A DNA stretch of 64,000 nt, from the NCBI RefSeq assembly GCF_014635865.1, contig NZ_BMDQ01000001.1, positions 248,001 to 312,000 of the forward strand, given 5' to 3'. The translations under genes were made by a program, and so were the position numbers. The notes under the pieces are model-generated. The model was not told the DNA's origin. It was given only the letters and a program-made list of their open reading frames with translations, and ran no database searches. Shown here in pieces: positions 41,687-49,698 of the stretch (its first letter is position 1; every line of letters begins with the position of its first letter). This DNA is from Winogradskyella haliclonae. Its GTDB lineage: Bacteria; Bacteroidota; Bacteroidia; Flavobacteriales; Flavobacteriaceae.

Positions 41687-42646
41687 ATGATTAAAAAAGT
41701 AACAATCCTAGCCTTAAGTTTAAGTTTATTTTCTTCCTGTGTATCTAAAAAGATTTATACAGATTTAGAAGACAAATATGCCAATCTTAAAAAAGAACAT
41801 CGCCAACTCTCTGATGATAATCAATCACTTTCTGAAGCAAAAACAAAGCTCGAAAATGATTTGAACAAACTCCAAAAAGCCTATGATGATGCTATAAAAG
41901 AGCGTGACCAATTGACAACAGAATTGGCTGCTACAAAAGCAAATCTAGACAACTTAAAAGCCTCATATAAAGCTTTGGAGGAAAATAGCTCAGCTTCAAT
42001 TGCGGCAAATTCTAAAAAGAATAGAGAGTTATTAGCGCAACTCGAAGCTAAAGAACAAGCTTTAGCTGCTGAAAGTGACCGATTGAACAAATTACAAAAA
42101 GAATTAGAGAGTGGCTCTAAACGTGTTGCAGAATTAGAAACAATTATTGCTAACAAAGATGCTGCAATGACCAAACTAAAAGATGCCATTTCTAAAGCCT
42201 TGACTAATTTTGAAGGCAAAGGATTGACAGTTGAACAGCGTGATGGGAAAGTTTACATCTCAATGGAAAACAAACTCCTTTTTAATTCAGGTAGTTGGTC
42301 TGTAGGTTCCGAAGGTCGTAAAGCGGTACAGCAACTGGGAAGTGTTTTAGCAGACAATCCGGATATAGATATTTTAATTGAAGGACACACAGATAATGTC
42401 CCTTATAAAGGTAATGCCCAATTAAGTGGCAACTGGGATTTATCGACAAAACGTGCCACTGCAATTGTAAATATATTGCGTGAAAACACGTCAATTAATC
42501 CTGAAAATTTAACTGCCGCTGGTCGTGGTGAATATGCCCCAATTGCAAGTAATGATTCCGCTGAAGGCAAAGCAAAAAACAGACGTATCGAAGTGATTTT
42601 AACACCTAAACTAGATGAGATTTCTAAGTTATTGAATGATATATAA
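41687..42646 (+). CDS. OmpA-family lipoprotein with coiled coil
   Basis: A 319-residue outer-membrane lipoprotein (lipobox LFSSC, Cys18). Residues 25-170 are a long coiled coil with heptad Leu and many Glu/Lys. The C-terminal OmpA domain (about 190-305) binds peptidoglycan; ILIEGHTDNVPYKGNAQLSG and SAEGKAKNRRIEVIL are the ligand-binding signature. It tethers outer membrane to cell wall. Its stop overlaps the next start by 11 bases, implying coupling with the LprI-like gene. Confidence 0.93.
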   Translation: MIKKVTILALSLSLFSSCVSKKIYTDLEDKYANLKKEHRQLSDDNQSLSEAKTKLENDLNKLQKAYDDAIKERDQLTTELAATKANLDNLKASYKALEENSSASIAANSKKNRELLAQLEAKEQALAAESDRLNKLQKELESGSKRVAELETIIANKDAAMTKLKDAISKALTNFEGKGLTVEQRDGKVYISMENKLLFNSGSWSVGSEGRKAVQQLGSVLADNPDIDILIEGHTDNVPYKGNAQLSGNWDLSTKRATAIVNILRENTSINPENLTAAGRGEYAPIASNDSAEGKAKNRRIEVILTPKLDEISKLLNDI

Positions 42647-43055
42647 GCGTCTTATAATATTGCTATTTTGTTTTCCAGTGTTTAGTATTTCGCAAAACAC
42701 TAAAGACGTTGGTTTTCTGAAAGACATGCCTTATCTGAAATACAAAATCAATTGTGACAGCACTTCTGGAAGTAATATTGAACATAGAATCTGCTTGAAT
42801 ATTGAGCTTAGAAAAACGGATTCTTTAATGTTATCAAAGTTTAATAAATATATTGCTTTAGTCGATAGCGACAGTACTAAGATCAAACTTAAAGATTTCC
42901 AGAAAGCATGGGAAAAAGAACGCAAAATTTTAAGTCAACATATGAGTGATGGCTTAGAAGGTAATTCTGAAGCAATAATTTACATGCATAGCATGTTAAC
43001 CATTACAGAGCATAGAATCAGAACCTTAGATTTTTTATTGGAAGATAAGTTTTGA
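42636..43055 (+). CDS. LprI/DUF1311-like exported protein
   Basis: A 139-residue exported protein with a signal peptide ending FSISQ. The mature region has two cysteines early (YKINCDSTS and HRICLNIELRKTDSLM), then FQKAWEKERKILSQ and ITEHRIRTLDFLL, the order of motifs in the LprI N-terminal (DUF1311) family, some members of which inhibit lysozyme. Cysteine spacing is compatible with a disulphide. It overlaps the OmpA gene by 11 bases. Confidence 0.7.
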   Translation: MIYKRLIILLFCFPVFSISQNTKDVGFLKDMPYLKYKINCDSTSGSNIEHRICLNIELRKTDSLMLSKFNKYIALVDSDSTKIKLKDFQKAWEKERKILSQHMSDGLEGNSEAIIYMHSMLTITEHRIRTLDFLLEDKF

Positions 43056-43077
43056 TTAAAAACTTAACAATCTTTTA

Positions 43078-43117
43078 GACCTTTCAAGTTTTACAAACCT
43101 GAAAGGTCTTCTTATTT
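43078..43117 (+). terminator. Terminator after the OmpA/LprI-like pair
   Basis: GACCTTTCA and TGAAAGGTC form a nine-pair outer stem (inner GTTT/AAAC adds pairs), followed by TTCTTATTTTTG. The T-rich tail also contains an exact TAnnTTTG box (TATTTTTG, 43113-43120) that could serve the next gene. Confidence 0.8.
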
Positions 43118-43140
43118 TTGTTAAAATTTTTTACTCTACT

Positions 43141-44178
43141 ATGAAATACACCACCCTTCCGAATACAGATATAAATGTTAGTAAAATATGTCTTGGCACC
43201 ATGACTTGGGGAAACCAAAACACACAAGACGAAGGTTTTGCTCAAATGGATTTAGCACTAGACAAAGGTGTAAACTTTTTTGATGTTGCAGAATTATATC
43301 CTGTACCTGCAACAGCAGAAACTTATGCAGAGACAGAGCGTATTATAGGTAATTGGTTTTCAAAAACAGGTCATAGAGATAAAGTGGTTTTAGCTACTAA
43401 AATAGCAGGCCCTGGAGATTACACAGCACATATTCGCACTACTGGCTTTAGTAAACAAGCGCTTAATGAAGCCGTAGACAATAGTTTAAAACGCTTACAA
43501 ACAGATTACATAGATTTATACCAACTGCACTGGCCTGAGCGAGAGACTTTGCTTTTTGGAACAAGAGATTATGTTCATAATCCTAATGACCCATGGCAAG
43601 ACAACTTTAATGAAATACTACATAATCTAGATGAAATTATAAAATCTGGAAAGGTGAGACATATTGGTATTTCTAACGAAGGCGCTTGGGGAACCATGCG
43701 CTATTTAGAAGAAGCTAAATACAATAATCTACCTCGAATGATTACCATACAGAATGCATATTCCTTATTGTGCAGACCATTTGAAGGCGCATTGGCTGAA
43801 ATTGCCCATCGTGAAAATATTGGTCTTTTAGCCTATTCACCAATGGCTTTTGGTGTTTTATCTGGTAAATATATTAAAGGTACTGCTGCAGATAATGCAC
43901 GTCTAAAGTTATTCCCACGATTTGCAAGATATAGTGGTGAGCAAGCTACAGAGGCTACTAAGCGCTACCTTAAAATTGCAGAAGAGAATAATCTGAGTTT
44001 AGCGCAAATGTCACTAGCTTTTGTGAATAGCAGGCCGTTTTTAACGAGTAATATTATTGGCGCAACCAATTTACAACAGCTAGAAGAAAATATAGATAGT
44101 ATTAATATTACACTAAGTGAAGAGGTGATGAAGGCTATAAACGAAGTACATGCATCGATTCCTAATCCAGCGCCTTAA
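43141..44178 (+). CDS. Aldo/keto reductase (Tas-like)
   Basis: A 345-residue NADPH-dependent oxidoreductase with a TIM barrel. The catalytic Asp and Tyr lie in FFDVAELYPVPATAETYAET, the Lys in VVLATKIAGPG and the His in LYQLHWPERE. The C-terminal SNIIGATNLQQLEENIDSI binds NADP. The sequence is closest in pattern to the Tas/YajO group. The natural substrate is unknown. It has its own terminator and no evident operon partner. Confidence 0.93.
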   Translation: MKYTTLPNTDINVSKICLGTMTWGNQNTQDEGFAQMDLALDKGVNFFDVAELYPVPATAETYAETERIIGNWFSKTGHRDKVVLATKIAGPGDYTAHIRTTGFSKQALNEAVDNSLKRLQTDYIDLYQLHWPERETLLFGTRDYVHNPNDPWQDNFNEILHNLDEIIKSGKVRHIGISNEGAWGTMRYLEEAKYNNLPRMITIQNAYSLLCRPFEGALAEIAHRENIGLLAYSPMAFGVLSGKYIKGTAADNARLKLFPRFARYSGEQATEATKRYLKIAEENNLSLAQMSLAFVNSRPFLTSNIIGATNLQQLEENIDSINITLSEEVMKAINEVHASIPNPAP

Positions 44179-44195
44179 ACTAAACTTTATTTAAA

Positions 44196-44225
44196 CAAAA
44201 AAAGGCAGAGATTTCTGCCTTTTTG
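44196..44225. terminator. Bidirectional terminator between aldo/keto reductase and cphA
   Basis: AAAGGCAGA and TCTGCCTTT form a stem around GATT with A- and T-runs on both sides. It closes the plus-strand reductase and the minus-strand cyanophycin synthetase genes. Confidence 0.88.
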
Positions 44226-44231
44226 TTTTTA

Positions 44232-46874
44232 TTAATCTATTAAATGTAATTCGCCTTTAGCGTCTAACGCTTTAAGGTTTTTTACTAAATCCAATGCATC
44301 TGGCACCACATCACTACATAAAATAATTAGTGAGCCCTTTTCTGCATTTTTAACAGCATATTTAATCGCTTCTTTTTCTGAAGGTATTATCGTTGTTTTC
44401 TTATTTGGGTCCTTACTTTTAATACCGTCATTAAGCATCTTAATTAACTCTTCTTCCGTTTTTCCTCTAAGACGCTTATCTTGTCTAATGATAATTTCAT
44501 CAAACATCTCAGCAGCTATACTTCCCATTTCATTATTATCCTCAACACGTCTATCTCCAATGCCTGCAATAATTCCGACTTTAACAGTAGATTCTAACTC
44601 ATCTGTAAATTTTTGTAGCGCTCTCATTCCTGCAGGATTGTGCGCATAATCTAACAAAATATTAAAGTCATTAAATTCAAATAAATTTAACCGTCCTGGT
44701 GTTTGAGAAGCAGAAGGGATAAAGGTTTCTAAACCAGCCTTAATATCTTCATTACTAATTCCTTGAATATTAGCAGCTAACACAGCAGCCAAAACATTCT
44801 GTATCATAAACTTAGCTTTCCCGCCATAAGTTAATGGAATGTTTTCAGCTTTCATGATGCGCATTTTCCATTCACCTCTGCAAATAGTTACAAAACCACT
44901 TTCATAGACTGCTGTTATACCATTTAATCTCTGCAATGCTTTAATACGTGGGTTGTTTTCATCCATTGAAAATAGTGCTACATTACATTCTACATTTCGC
45001 CTCATGTCATAAACTAAATCGTCATCTGCATTTAAAATAGCGTAACCATCTGGTAAAACAGTTTCTGGAACTACAGCTTTCACCTTAGCTAATTGTTCTA
45101 TCGTATTAATCCCTTTTAATCCTAAATGATCCGCAGCTACATTAGTTACAACAGCAACATCACATTTCTTAAATCCTAAACCGGCTCTTAATAAACCACC
45201 TCTAGCACATTCTAAAACTGCAAAGTTTACTGTTGGATCTTTTAGCACAAATTCTGTACTAGCTGGACCTGTGCAATCGCCTGTCATTAATAACCTGTTC
45301 TGAATATACACACCATCGCTAGTTGTGTAACCAACACGATAGCCTTTCATTTTAGCAATATGCGCTATTAAACGCGTCGTAGTTGTTTTTCCATTTGTTC
45401 CTGAAGTCGCAATAATTGGGATTCTTCCTGTGTCTCCTTTTTGAGGAAATAATTTATCAATTACTGGTGCTGCAACATTTCTTGGTAAGCCAGTAGTTGG
45501 TGCTAGATGCATTCTAAAACCAGGACCTGCATTAACTTCTAAAACAGCACCTCCAGTTTCTGACAATGGTTTGGTTATGTCTGTTGTCATCACATCAATA
45601 CCACAAATGTCTAAATCAATAATCTTAGAGATTCGTTCTGCCATACTTACATTAGCAGGATGCACAATATCAGTCACATCTTCTGCTGTACCACCAGTAC
45701 TTAGGTTAGCTGTATCTTTTAAAATTAACTTTTCACCTTCAGCTATAATCGAGTCTAATGTATAACCTGCATCCGCAATAAGTTTTTGTGTAAGCTCATT
45801 TGTTGTGATTTGGGTCAAAACTTTTTCATGACCATATCCACGACGAGGATCACTATTTACCTTATCAATTAATTCTTGAATTGTCGATTTTCCATCACCT
45901 ATTACATGTGCCGGCGTTCTAATTGCAGCTGCGACCAATTTATTATTAATGACTAATAACCTATAATCATCACCTGTAATAAATTTTTCAACTATAATAG
46001 CGCCGCTTCTTGAACTATCTTTTGCATGTCTAAAAGCTACTAATGCATCATCATAATTTTGAATATCTACGGTAATTCCACGACCATGATTACCGTCAAT
46101 TGGTTTTATCACTAGCGGAAACCCCACATATCTGCATGCTTCTTCTAAGCTTCTTTCTCGTCGAATAATATCACCTCTTGGCACTTCAACTTCAGCTTGT
46201 TCTAATAAGTATTTTGTGTCTTCTTTATCACATGCTAGCTCAACACCAATACTACTAGTTTCACTTGTAACAGTCGCTTGAATTCGTTTTTGATTGGCCC
46301 CATACCCTAATTGACACAATGAATATTTGTTAAGTCTAATCCAAGGGATGCCTCTAGCTTCAGCTTCGGCGACTATTGAACCGGTACTTGGTCCTAACCT
46401 ATCAGCTTCTCGAAGTTCACGCATCTCTTGTATATCTTCAGATAAATCATAGTCTTCACCAGCAATTAAAGCTTCACATATTCTAACTGCAGCTTTAGCA
46501 GCATAACGTCCAACTGATTCCTCCATATAAGAAAACACTACATTATAAACACCTTCTTCACCATAACCCCGAGTTCTACCAAAGCCAGTGTCCATTCCTG
46601 CTAAGGTTTGAATCTCTAAAGCAATATGTTCAATAACATGACCCATCCAAGTACCATCATCTACACGCATAAAAAAACCACCCTCACAACCTTCTGAGCA
46701 GCGATGAGAATACATACTAGGGAACATGGCTTTTAATCGTTCTGGAAATCCATCTATTTTATTTGATGGATACTCTTCCATTTCTTGAAGGTCTAAAACC
46801 ATTACAATTAACTTATGTCGTCTCACAGACCAATAGTTTGGTCCTCGCATTGCATTAATACTTCTTATCTCCAT
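44232..46874 (-). CDS. cphA: Cyanophycin synthetase CphA
   Basis: It polymerises aspartate and arginine into multi-L-arginyl-poly-L-aspartate, a nitrogen store. The three-part architecture is complete over 880 residues: an N-terminal domain (1-160), an ATP-grasp domain (about 160-480; FPLVIKPIDGNHGRGITVDI, GAVLEVNAGPGFRMHL), and a Mur-ligase-like domain whose P-loop is SGTNGKTTTTRLI (Lys496). Both active sites needed for Asp and Arg addition therefore look intact, as in CphA1. The start ATG is followed by the family N-terminus MEIRSINAMRGPNYWS. The cyanophycinase gene is divergent, 95 bases away. Confidence 0.95.
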   Translation of the reverse strand: MEIRSINAMRGPNYWSVRRHKLIVMVLDLQEMEEYPSNKIDGFPERLKAMFPSMYSHRCSEGCEGGFFMRVDDGTWMGHVIEHIALEIQTLAGMDTGFGRTRGYGEEGVYNVVFSYMEESVGRYAAKAAVRICEALIAGEDYDLSEDIQEMRELREADRLGPSTGSIVAEAEARGIPWIRLNKYSLCQLGYGANQKRIQATVTSETSSIGVELACDKEDTKYLLEQAEVEVPRGDIIRRERSLEEACRYVGFPLVIKPIDGNHGRGITVDIQNYDDALVAFRHAKDSSRSGAIIVEKFITGDDYRLLVINNKLVAAAIRTPAHVIGDGKSTIQELIDKVNSDPRRGYGHEKVLTQITTNELTQKLIADAGYTLDSIIAEGEKLILKDTANLSTGGTAEDVTDIVHPANVSMAERISKIIDLDICGIDVMTTDITKPLSETGGAVLEVNAGPGFRMHLAPTTGLPRNVAAPVIDKLFPQKGDTGRIPIIATSGTNGKTTTTRLIAHIAKMKGYRVGYTTSDGVYIQNRLLMTGDCTGPASTEFVLKDPTVNFAVLECARGGLLRAGLGFKKCDVAVVTNVAADHLGLKGINTIEQLAKVKAVVPETVLPDGYAILNADDDLVYDMRRNVECNVALFSMDENNPRIKALQRLNGITAVYESGFVTICRGEWKMRIMKAENIPLTYGGKAKFMIQNVLAAVLAANIQGISNEDIKAGLETFIPSASQTPGRLNLFEFNDFNILLDYAHNPAGMRALQKFTDELESTVKVGIIAGIGDRRVEDNNEMGSIAAEMFDEIIIRQDKRLRGKTEEELIKMLNDGIKSKDPNKKTTIIPSEKEAIKYAVKNAEKGSLIILCSDVVPDALDLVKNLKALDAKGELHLID

Positions 46875-46938
46875 TATGGTTGGTTTTTTATTTAGTGAAA
46901 GATTATAAATATAGTATTTTTCAATAGAAATTTTGACT

Positions 46939-46946
46939 TATTTTTG
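46939..46946 (+). promoter_or_regulatory. Candidate -7 box of cphB
   Basis: TATTTTTG matches TAnnTTTG exactly, 23 bases upstream of the cphB ATG within the 95-base gap shared with cphA. I see no -33 TTTG at 17-21 bases. Confidence 0.42.
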
Positions 46947-46969
46947 CCCAATATTTTTAGATTAAAATT

Positions 46970-47830
46970 ATGCAGAAAGCAAAAGGGATATTAATACCAA
47001 TTGGAGGAAATGAAGATAAAGGTATTGAAGCAGATGAAATGTATACCTTAGAGTTTATTGAAGAAGGCATACTGGCGCATGTTGTTAAAGAAGCCGGTGG
47101 TATAGATTCTAATATTGTTGTAATCCCTACAGCTTCAAGTATTCCGGTTGAAGTTGGTGAAAGTTATTTAACAGCCTTTTCAACTTTGGGGTGCAAAAAC
47201 GTAGAAATTTTAGACATCCGTTCTAAAAAAGATTCTGAAACAAAGCACTCTATTGAGCTTATTAATAATGCAAATTGTGTCATGTTTTCTGGAGGAAATC
47301 AGTCTAAGATAACTGATAAAATAGGTGACACTACCATTCATAAAATCTTAGCAGATCGCTATAAAAACGAAGAGGGTTTTGTTATAGCTGGTACTAGTGC
47401 TGGTGCTATGGCCATGGCGAATGAAATGATTGCTGGTGGAAGCGCCTCAGAATCGTTTATTAAAGGAGCAGTGCTCATGTACAAGGGTTTAAGTCTAATT
47501 CCTGAATTAATTATTGATACTCATTTTATCCGCCGTGGAAGATTTGGTCGTGTTGCAGAAGCTGTTGCTCAACATCCAAAACTTATTGGACTTGGCTTAG
47601 CAGAAGATACTGGTTTAATTATTAAGAATAATTGTTTTGAGGTTATTGGCTCAGGTATGGTTATTGTTTTTGATGGTAGAAAAATAAAGCATAATAATCA
47701 TGCTATTCTTGAGGAAGGCACACCGATGTCTTTAACCAACTTAAAAACGCATATTCTATCTAATGGAGATCGTTTTAATATTAAAAAGAAAAAGGTAGAA
47801 GTTTTACCAATTGAAGCACCTTTTATATAA
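46970..47830 (+). CDS. cphB: Cyanophycinase CphB
   Basis: A serine exopeptidase-type hydrolase that degrades cyanophycin to beta-Asp-Arg dipeptides. The 286-residue chain has the nucleophile elbow AGTSAGAMAM (Ser143), the substrate-loop MFSGGNQSK and the IDTHFIRRGRFGR segment with the catalytic His. No signal peptide is evident (MQKAKGILIPIGGNED), so it acts in the cytoplasm, where the granules form. It is divergent from cphA and convergent with a GNAT gene. Confidence 0.95.
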   Translation: MQKAKGILIPIGGNEDKGIEADEMYTLEFIEEGILAHVVKEAGGIDSNIVVIPTASSIPVEVGESYLTAFSTLGCKNVEILDIRSKKDSETKHSIELINNANCVMFSGGNQSKITDKIGDTTIHKILADRYKNEEGFVIAGTSAGAMAMANEMIAGGSASESFIKGAVLMYKGLSLIPELIIDTHFIRRGRFGRVAEAVAQHPKLIGLGLAEDTGLIIKNNCFEVIGSGMVIVFDGRKIKHNNHAILEEGTPMSLTNLKTHILSNGDRFNIKKKKVEVLPIEAPFI

Positions 47831-47858
47831 CTTGGTCTTAGCTCTGCCACCACTATTG

Positions 47859-48680
47859 TTATACATATAATTTCATTTCGTATTGATTTACAGAATTCTG
47901 TAAACCTTCTAATTCTAGAGCCTCTACTTTGCGCACTAACCTATCATCAACATTATTGATTCTAATATTTGAATTAATAGAATATATTGCAGAAAATAGA
48001 TTTTGCCATTGAGAAACTGAATCTTCTAAAATTTCAAACTGAGCGATATATCCACTTTTTGAATTCATTATAAAATACGATTGTAATATATTCTTAGCAT
48101 GTACTTCATAATAGTCATAATTCCCTTTTATCAAACTCTCTTTTTGATTATCCCAAGAATATACGTTTTGATTTGAGAATGCATCCCAATTCATCTCATG
48201 ATGCAACACTTTTTTCAACTCAAAATCATCTTTACTATTCGAAGAAATTTCGCCTTTAAAACACCTGTAATGTTTGTAGATTTCAAAACCTATACCTTCA
48301 TAAGACTTAATTGCTTTTACATTTTCGGTAATCACTTCTAGTTGACATTTTGCAACTCCGCTTTTAATTAATTCTAGCATGGCATAATCGTAAATAGACT
48401 TTACAATTCGTTGTCCTCTATATTCTGGGAGTACTCCTGTTCCAGAATTATATGCTGTTAAATAACCTTGACGCTCATCAACTGCATGTATTATAAATCC
48501 AACTAATTTATCGCTGTCAAACATTCCATAAGACATGTCATATCTAACTCCTGAAGCGTTCCAACGTTCGCGATAAAAATCATAATCTGTTGGCATTTTT
48601 ACAAAGTAATTTTCGAATGCAGATAAGAAGCATTCCATAATAACCGTAAAATCAGTATATCCTAAATGCCTTACAATCAC
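47859..48680 (-). CDS. GNAT-fold N-acetyltransferase
   Basis: A 273-residue protein with an N-terminal GNAT domain. The acetyl-CoA binding segment is VLPEYRGQRIVKSIYDYAM, preceded by GFIIHAVDERQGYLTAYNSG and followed by QLEVITENVKAIKSYEGIGF. The C-terminal 130 residues have a second, weaker domain. The substrate is unknown; its last-base/first-base overlap with the isoaspartyl peptidase gene ties it to cyanophycin breakdown products, for example an amino acid or dipeptide, but this is inference. Confidence 0.86.
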   Translation of the reverse strand: MIVRHLGYTDFTVIMECFLSAFENYFVKMPTDYDFYRERWNASGVRYDMSYGMFDSDKLVGFIIHAVDERQGYLTAYNSGTGVLPEYRGQRIVKSIYDYAMLELIKSGVAKCQLEVITENVKAIKSYEGIGFEIYKHYRCFKGEISSNSKDDFELKKVLHHEMNWDAFSNQNVYSWDNQKESLIKGNYDYYEVHAKNILQSYFIMNSKSGYIAQFEILEDSVSQWQNLFSAIYSINSNIRINNVDDRLVRKVEALELEGLQNSVNQYEMKLYV

Positions 48681-49609
48681 TATTTATAGATTGAAATTTC
48701 TTCTTTTCCGTTTGAAGATTTACAAGCGCGATACATCCCTTCAGTATTAAAAGGCATCGCAATATTACCTTTAGTATCTACAGCAATAAGACCGCCATCT
48801 CCATGTATCTCTAGTATTCTTTTGTGGATAACTTCATCTGCGGCATCATCAAGTGTCATCGCTTTATGTTCCATTAAACAAGATACGTCATAAGCTACTA
48901 CACCTCTTATAAAAAATTCTCCACTTCCAGTACAACTTACTGCACAAGTTTTATTGTTAGCATAATTACCTGCACCAATCATTGGACTATCTCCAACTCG
49001 TCCCCATTTTTTATTGGTCATACCACCTGTTGATGTTGCAGCAGCAATATTTCCATCTTGATCACAAGCTACTGCACCAACAGTTCCAAATTTTCCATCC
49101 TTTTTTACGCTATGATCTAACTGAAAATTATCACTGTCTTTTATGCCTTGCCATTGCTGATAACGTACCTCATCATAGAAATAATCCGGAGTTTTAATTT
49201 CATAACCTTGGTTTTTAGCAAATGTCATAGCGCCTTCACCAGCTAAAAACACGTGATAACTTTTATCCATTACATCTCTTGCCAAGGCCACTGGATTTTT
49301 AATTCCTGTGACTAAAGACACAGCTCCTGCATTTAGTGTTTTACCATCCATAATAGCTGCATCCATTTCATGGGTGCCTTCTGCTGTAAATACAGAACCT
49401 TTTCCTGCATTAAATAGAGGTGTGTCTTCCAATAATTTAACAGCAACCTCAACAGCTTCAATTGCAGATTTTCCATCCTCAAGAATTTTATAACCAGCTT
49501 CTCTAGCCACTTTTAACGCGTTTTTATACTGCTCTTCCAATTCTTTAGTCATTAGGCCTTTTACTAAAGTACCAGCACCTCCGTGTATAGCTATTGAAAA
49601 TGTTTTCAT
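48680..49609 (-). CDS. iaaA: Isoaspartyl peptidase/L-asparaginase
   Basis: An Ntn-hydrolase that autocleaves before its catalytic threonine and hydrolyses beta-aspartyl dipeptides. The 309-residue precursor begins SIAIHGGAGTLVKG, and the cleavage site is KFGTVGAVACD (Thr176). ATSTGGMTNKKWGRVGDSP and GNYANNKTCAVSCTGSGE line the substrate site. In a cyanophycin locus the natural substrate is beta-Asp-Arg. I use the ATG at 49609; the frame extends 26 codons upstream with no family similarity. It overlaps the GNAT gene by one base. Confidence 0.93.
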   Translation of the reverse strand: MKTFSIAIHGGAGTLVKGLMTKELEEQYKNALKVAREAGYKILEDGKSAIEAVEVAVKLLEDTPLFNAGKGSVFTAEGTHEMDAAIMDGKTLNAGAVSLVTGIKNPVALARDVMDKSYHVFLAGEGAMTFAKNQGYEIKTPDYFYDEVRYQQWQGIKDSDNFQLDHSVKKDGKFGTVGAVACDQDGNIAAATSTGGMTNKKWGRVGDSPMIGAGNYANNKTCAVSCTGSGEFFIRGVVAYDVSCLMEHKAMTLDDAADEVIHKRILEIHGDGGLIAVDTKGNIAMPFNTEGMYRACKSSNGKEEISIYK

Positions 49610-49698
49610 ATCTAAAATTTGATTCTGGAAAATTACAAATTGCATTTCAAATAAACCCTTAACTTTTTGTAGTTTTATAGACTTCAAAATTCAATGTC

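Noticed and set aside
41881..42219. Minus-strand frame of 112 codons inside the OmpA lipoprotein gene
   Set aside because: It is the antisense shadow of the coiled-coil region, whose regular codon pattern leaves the opposite strand open.
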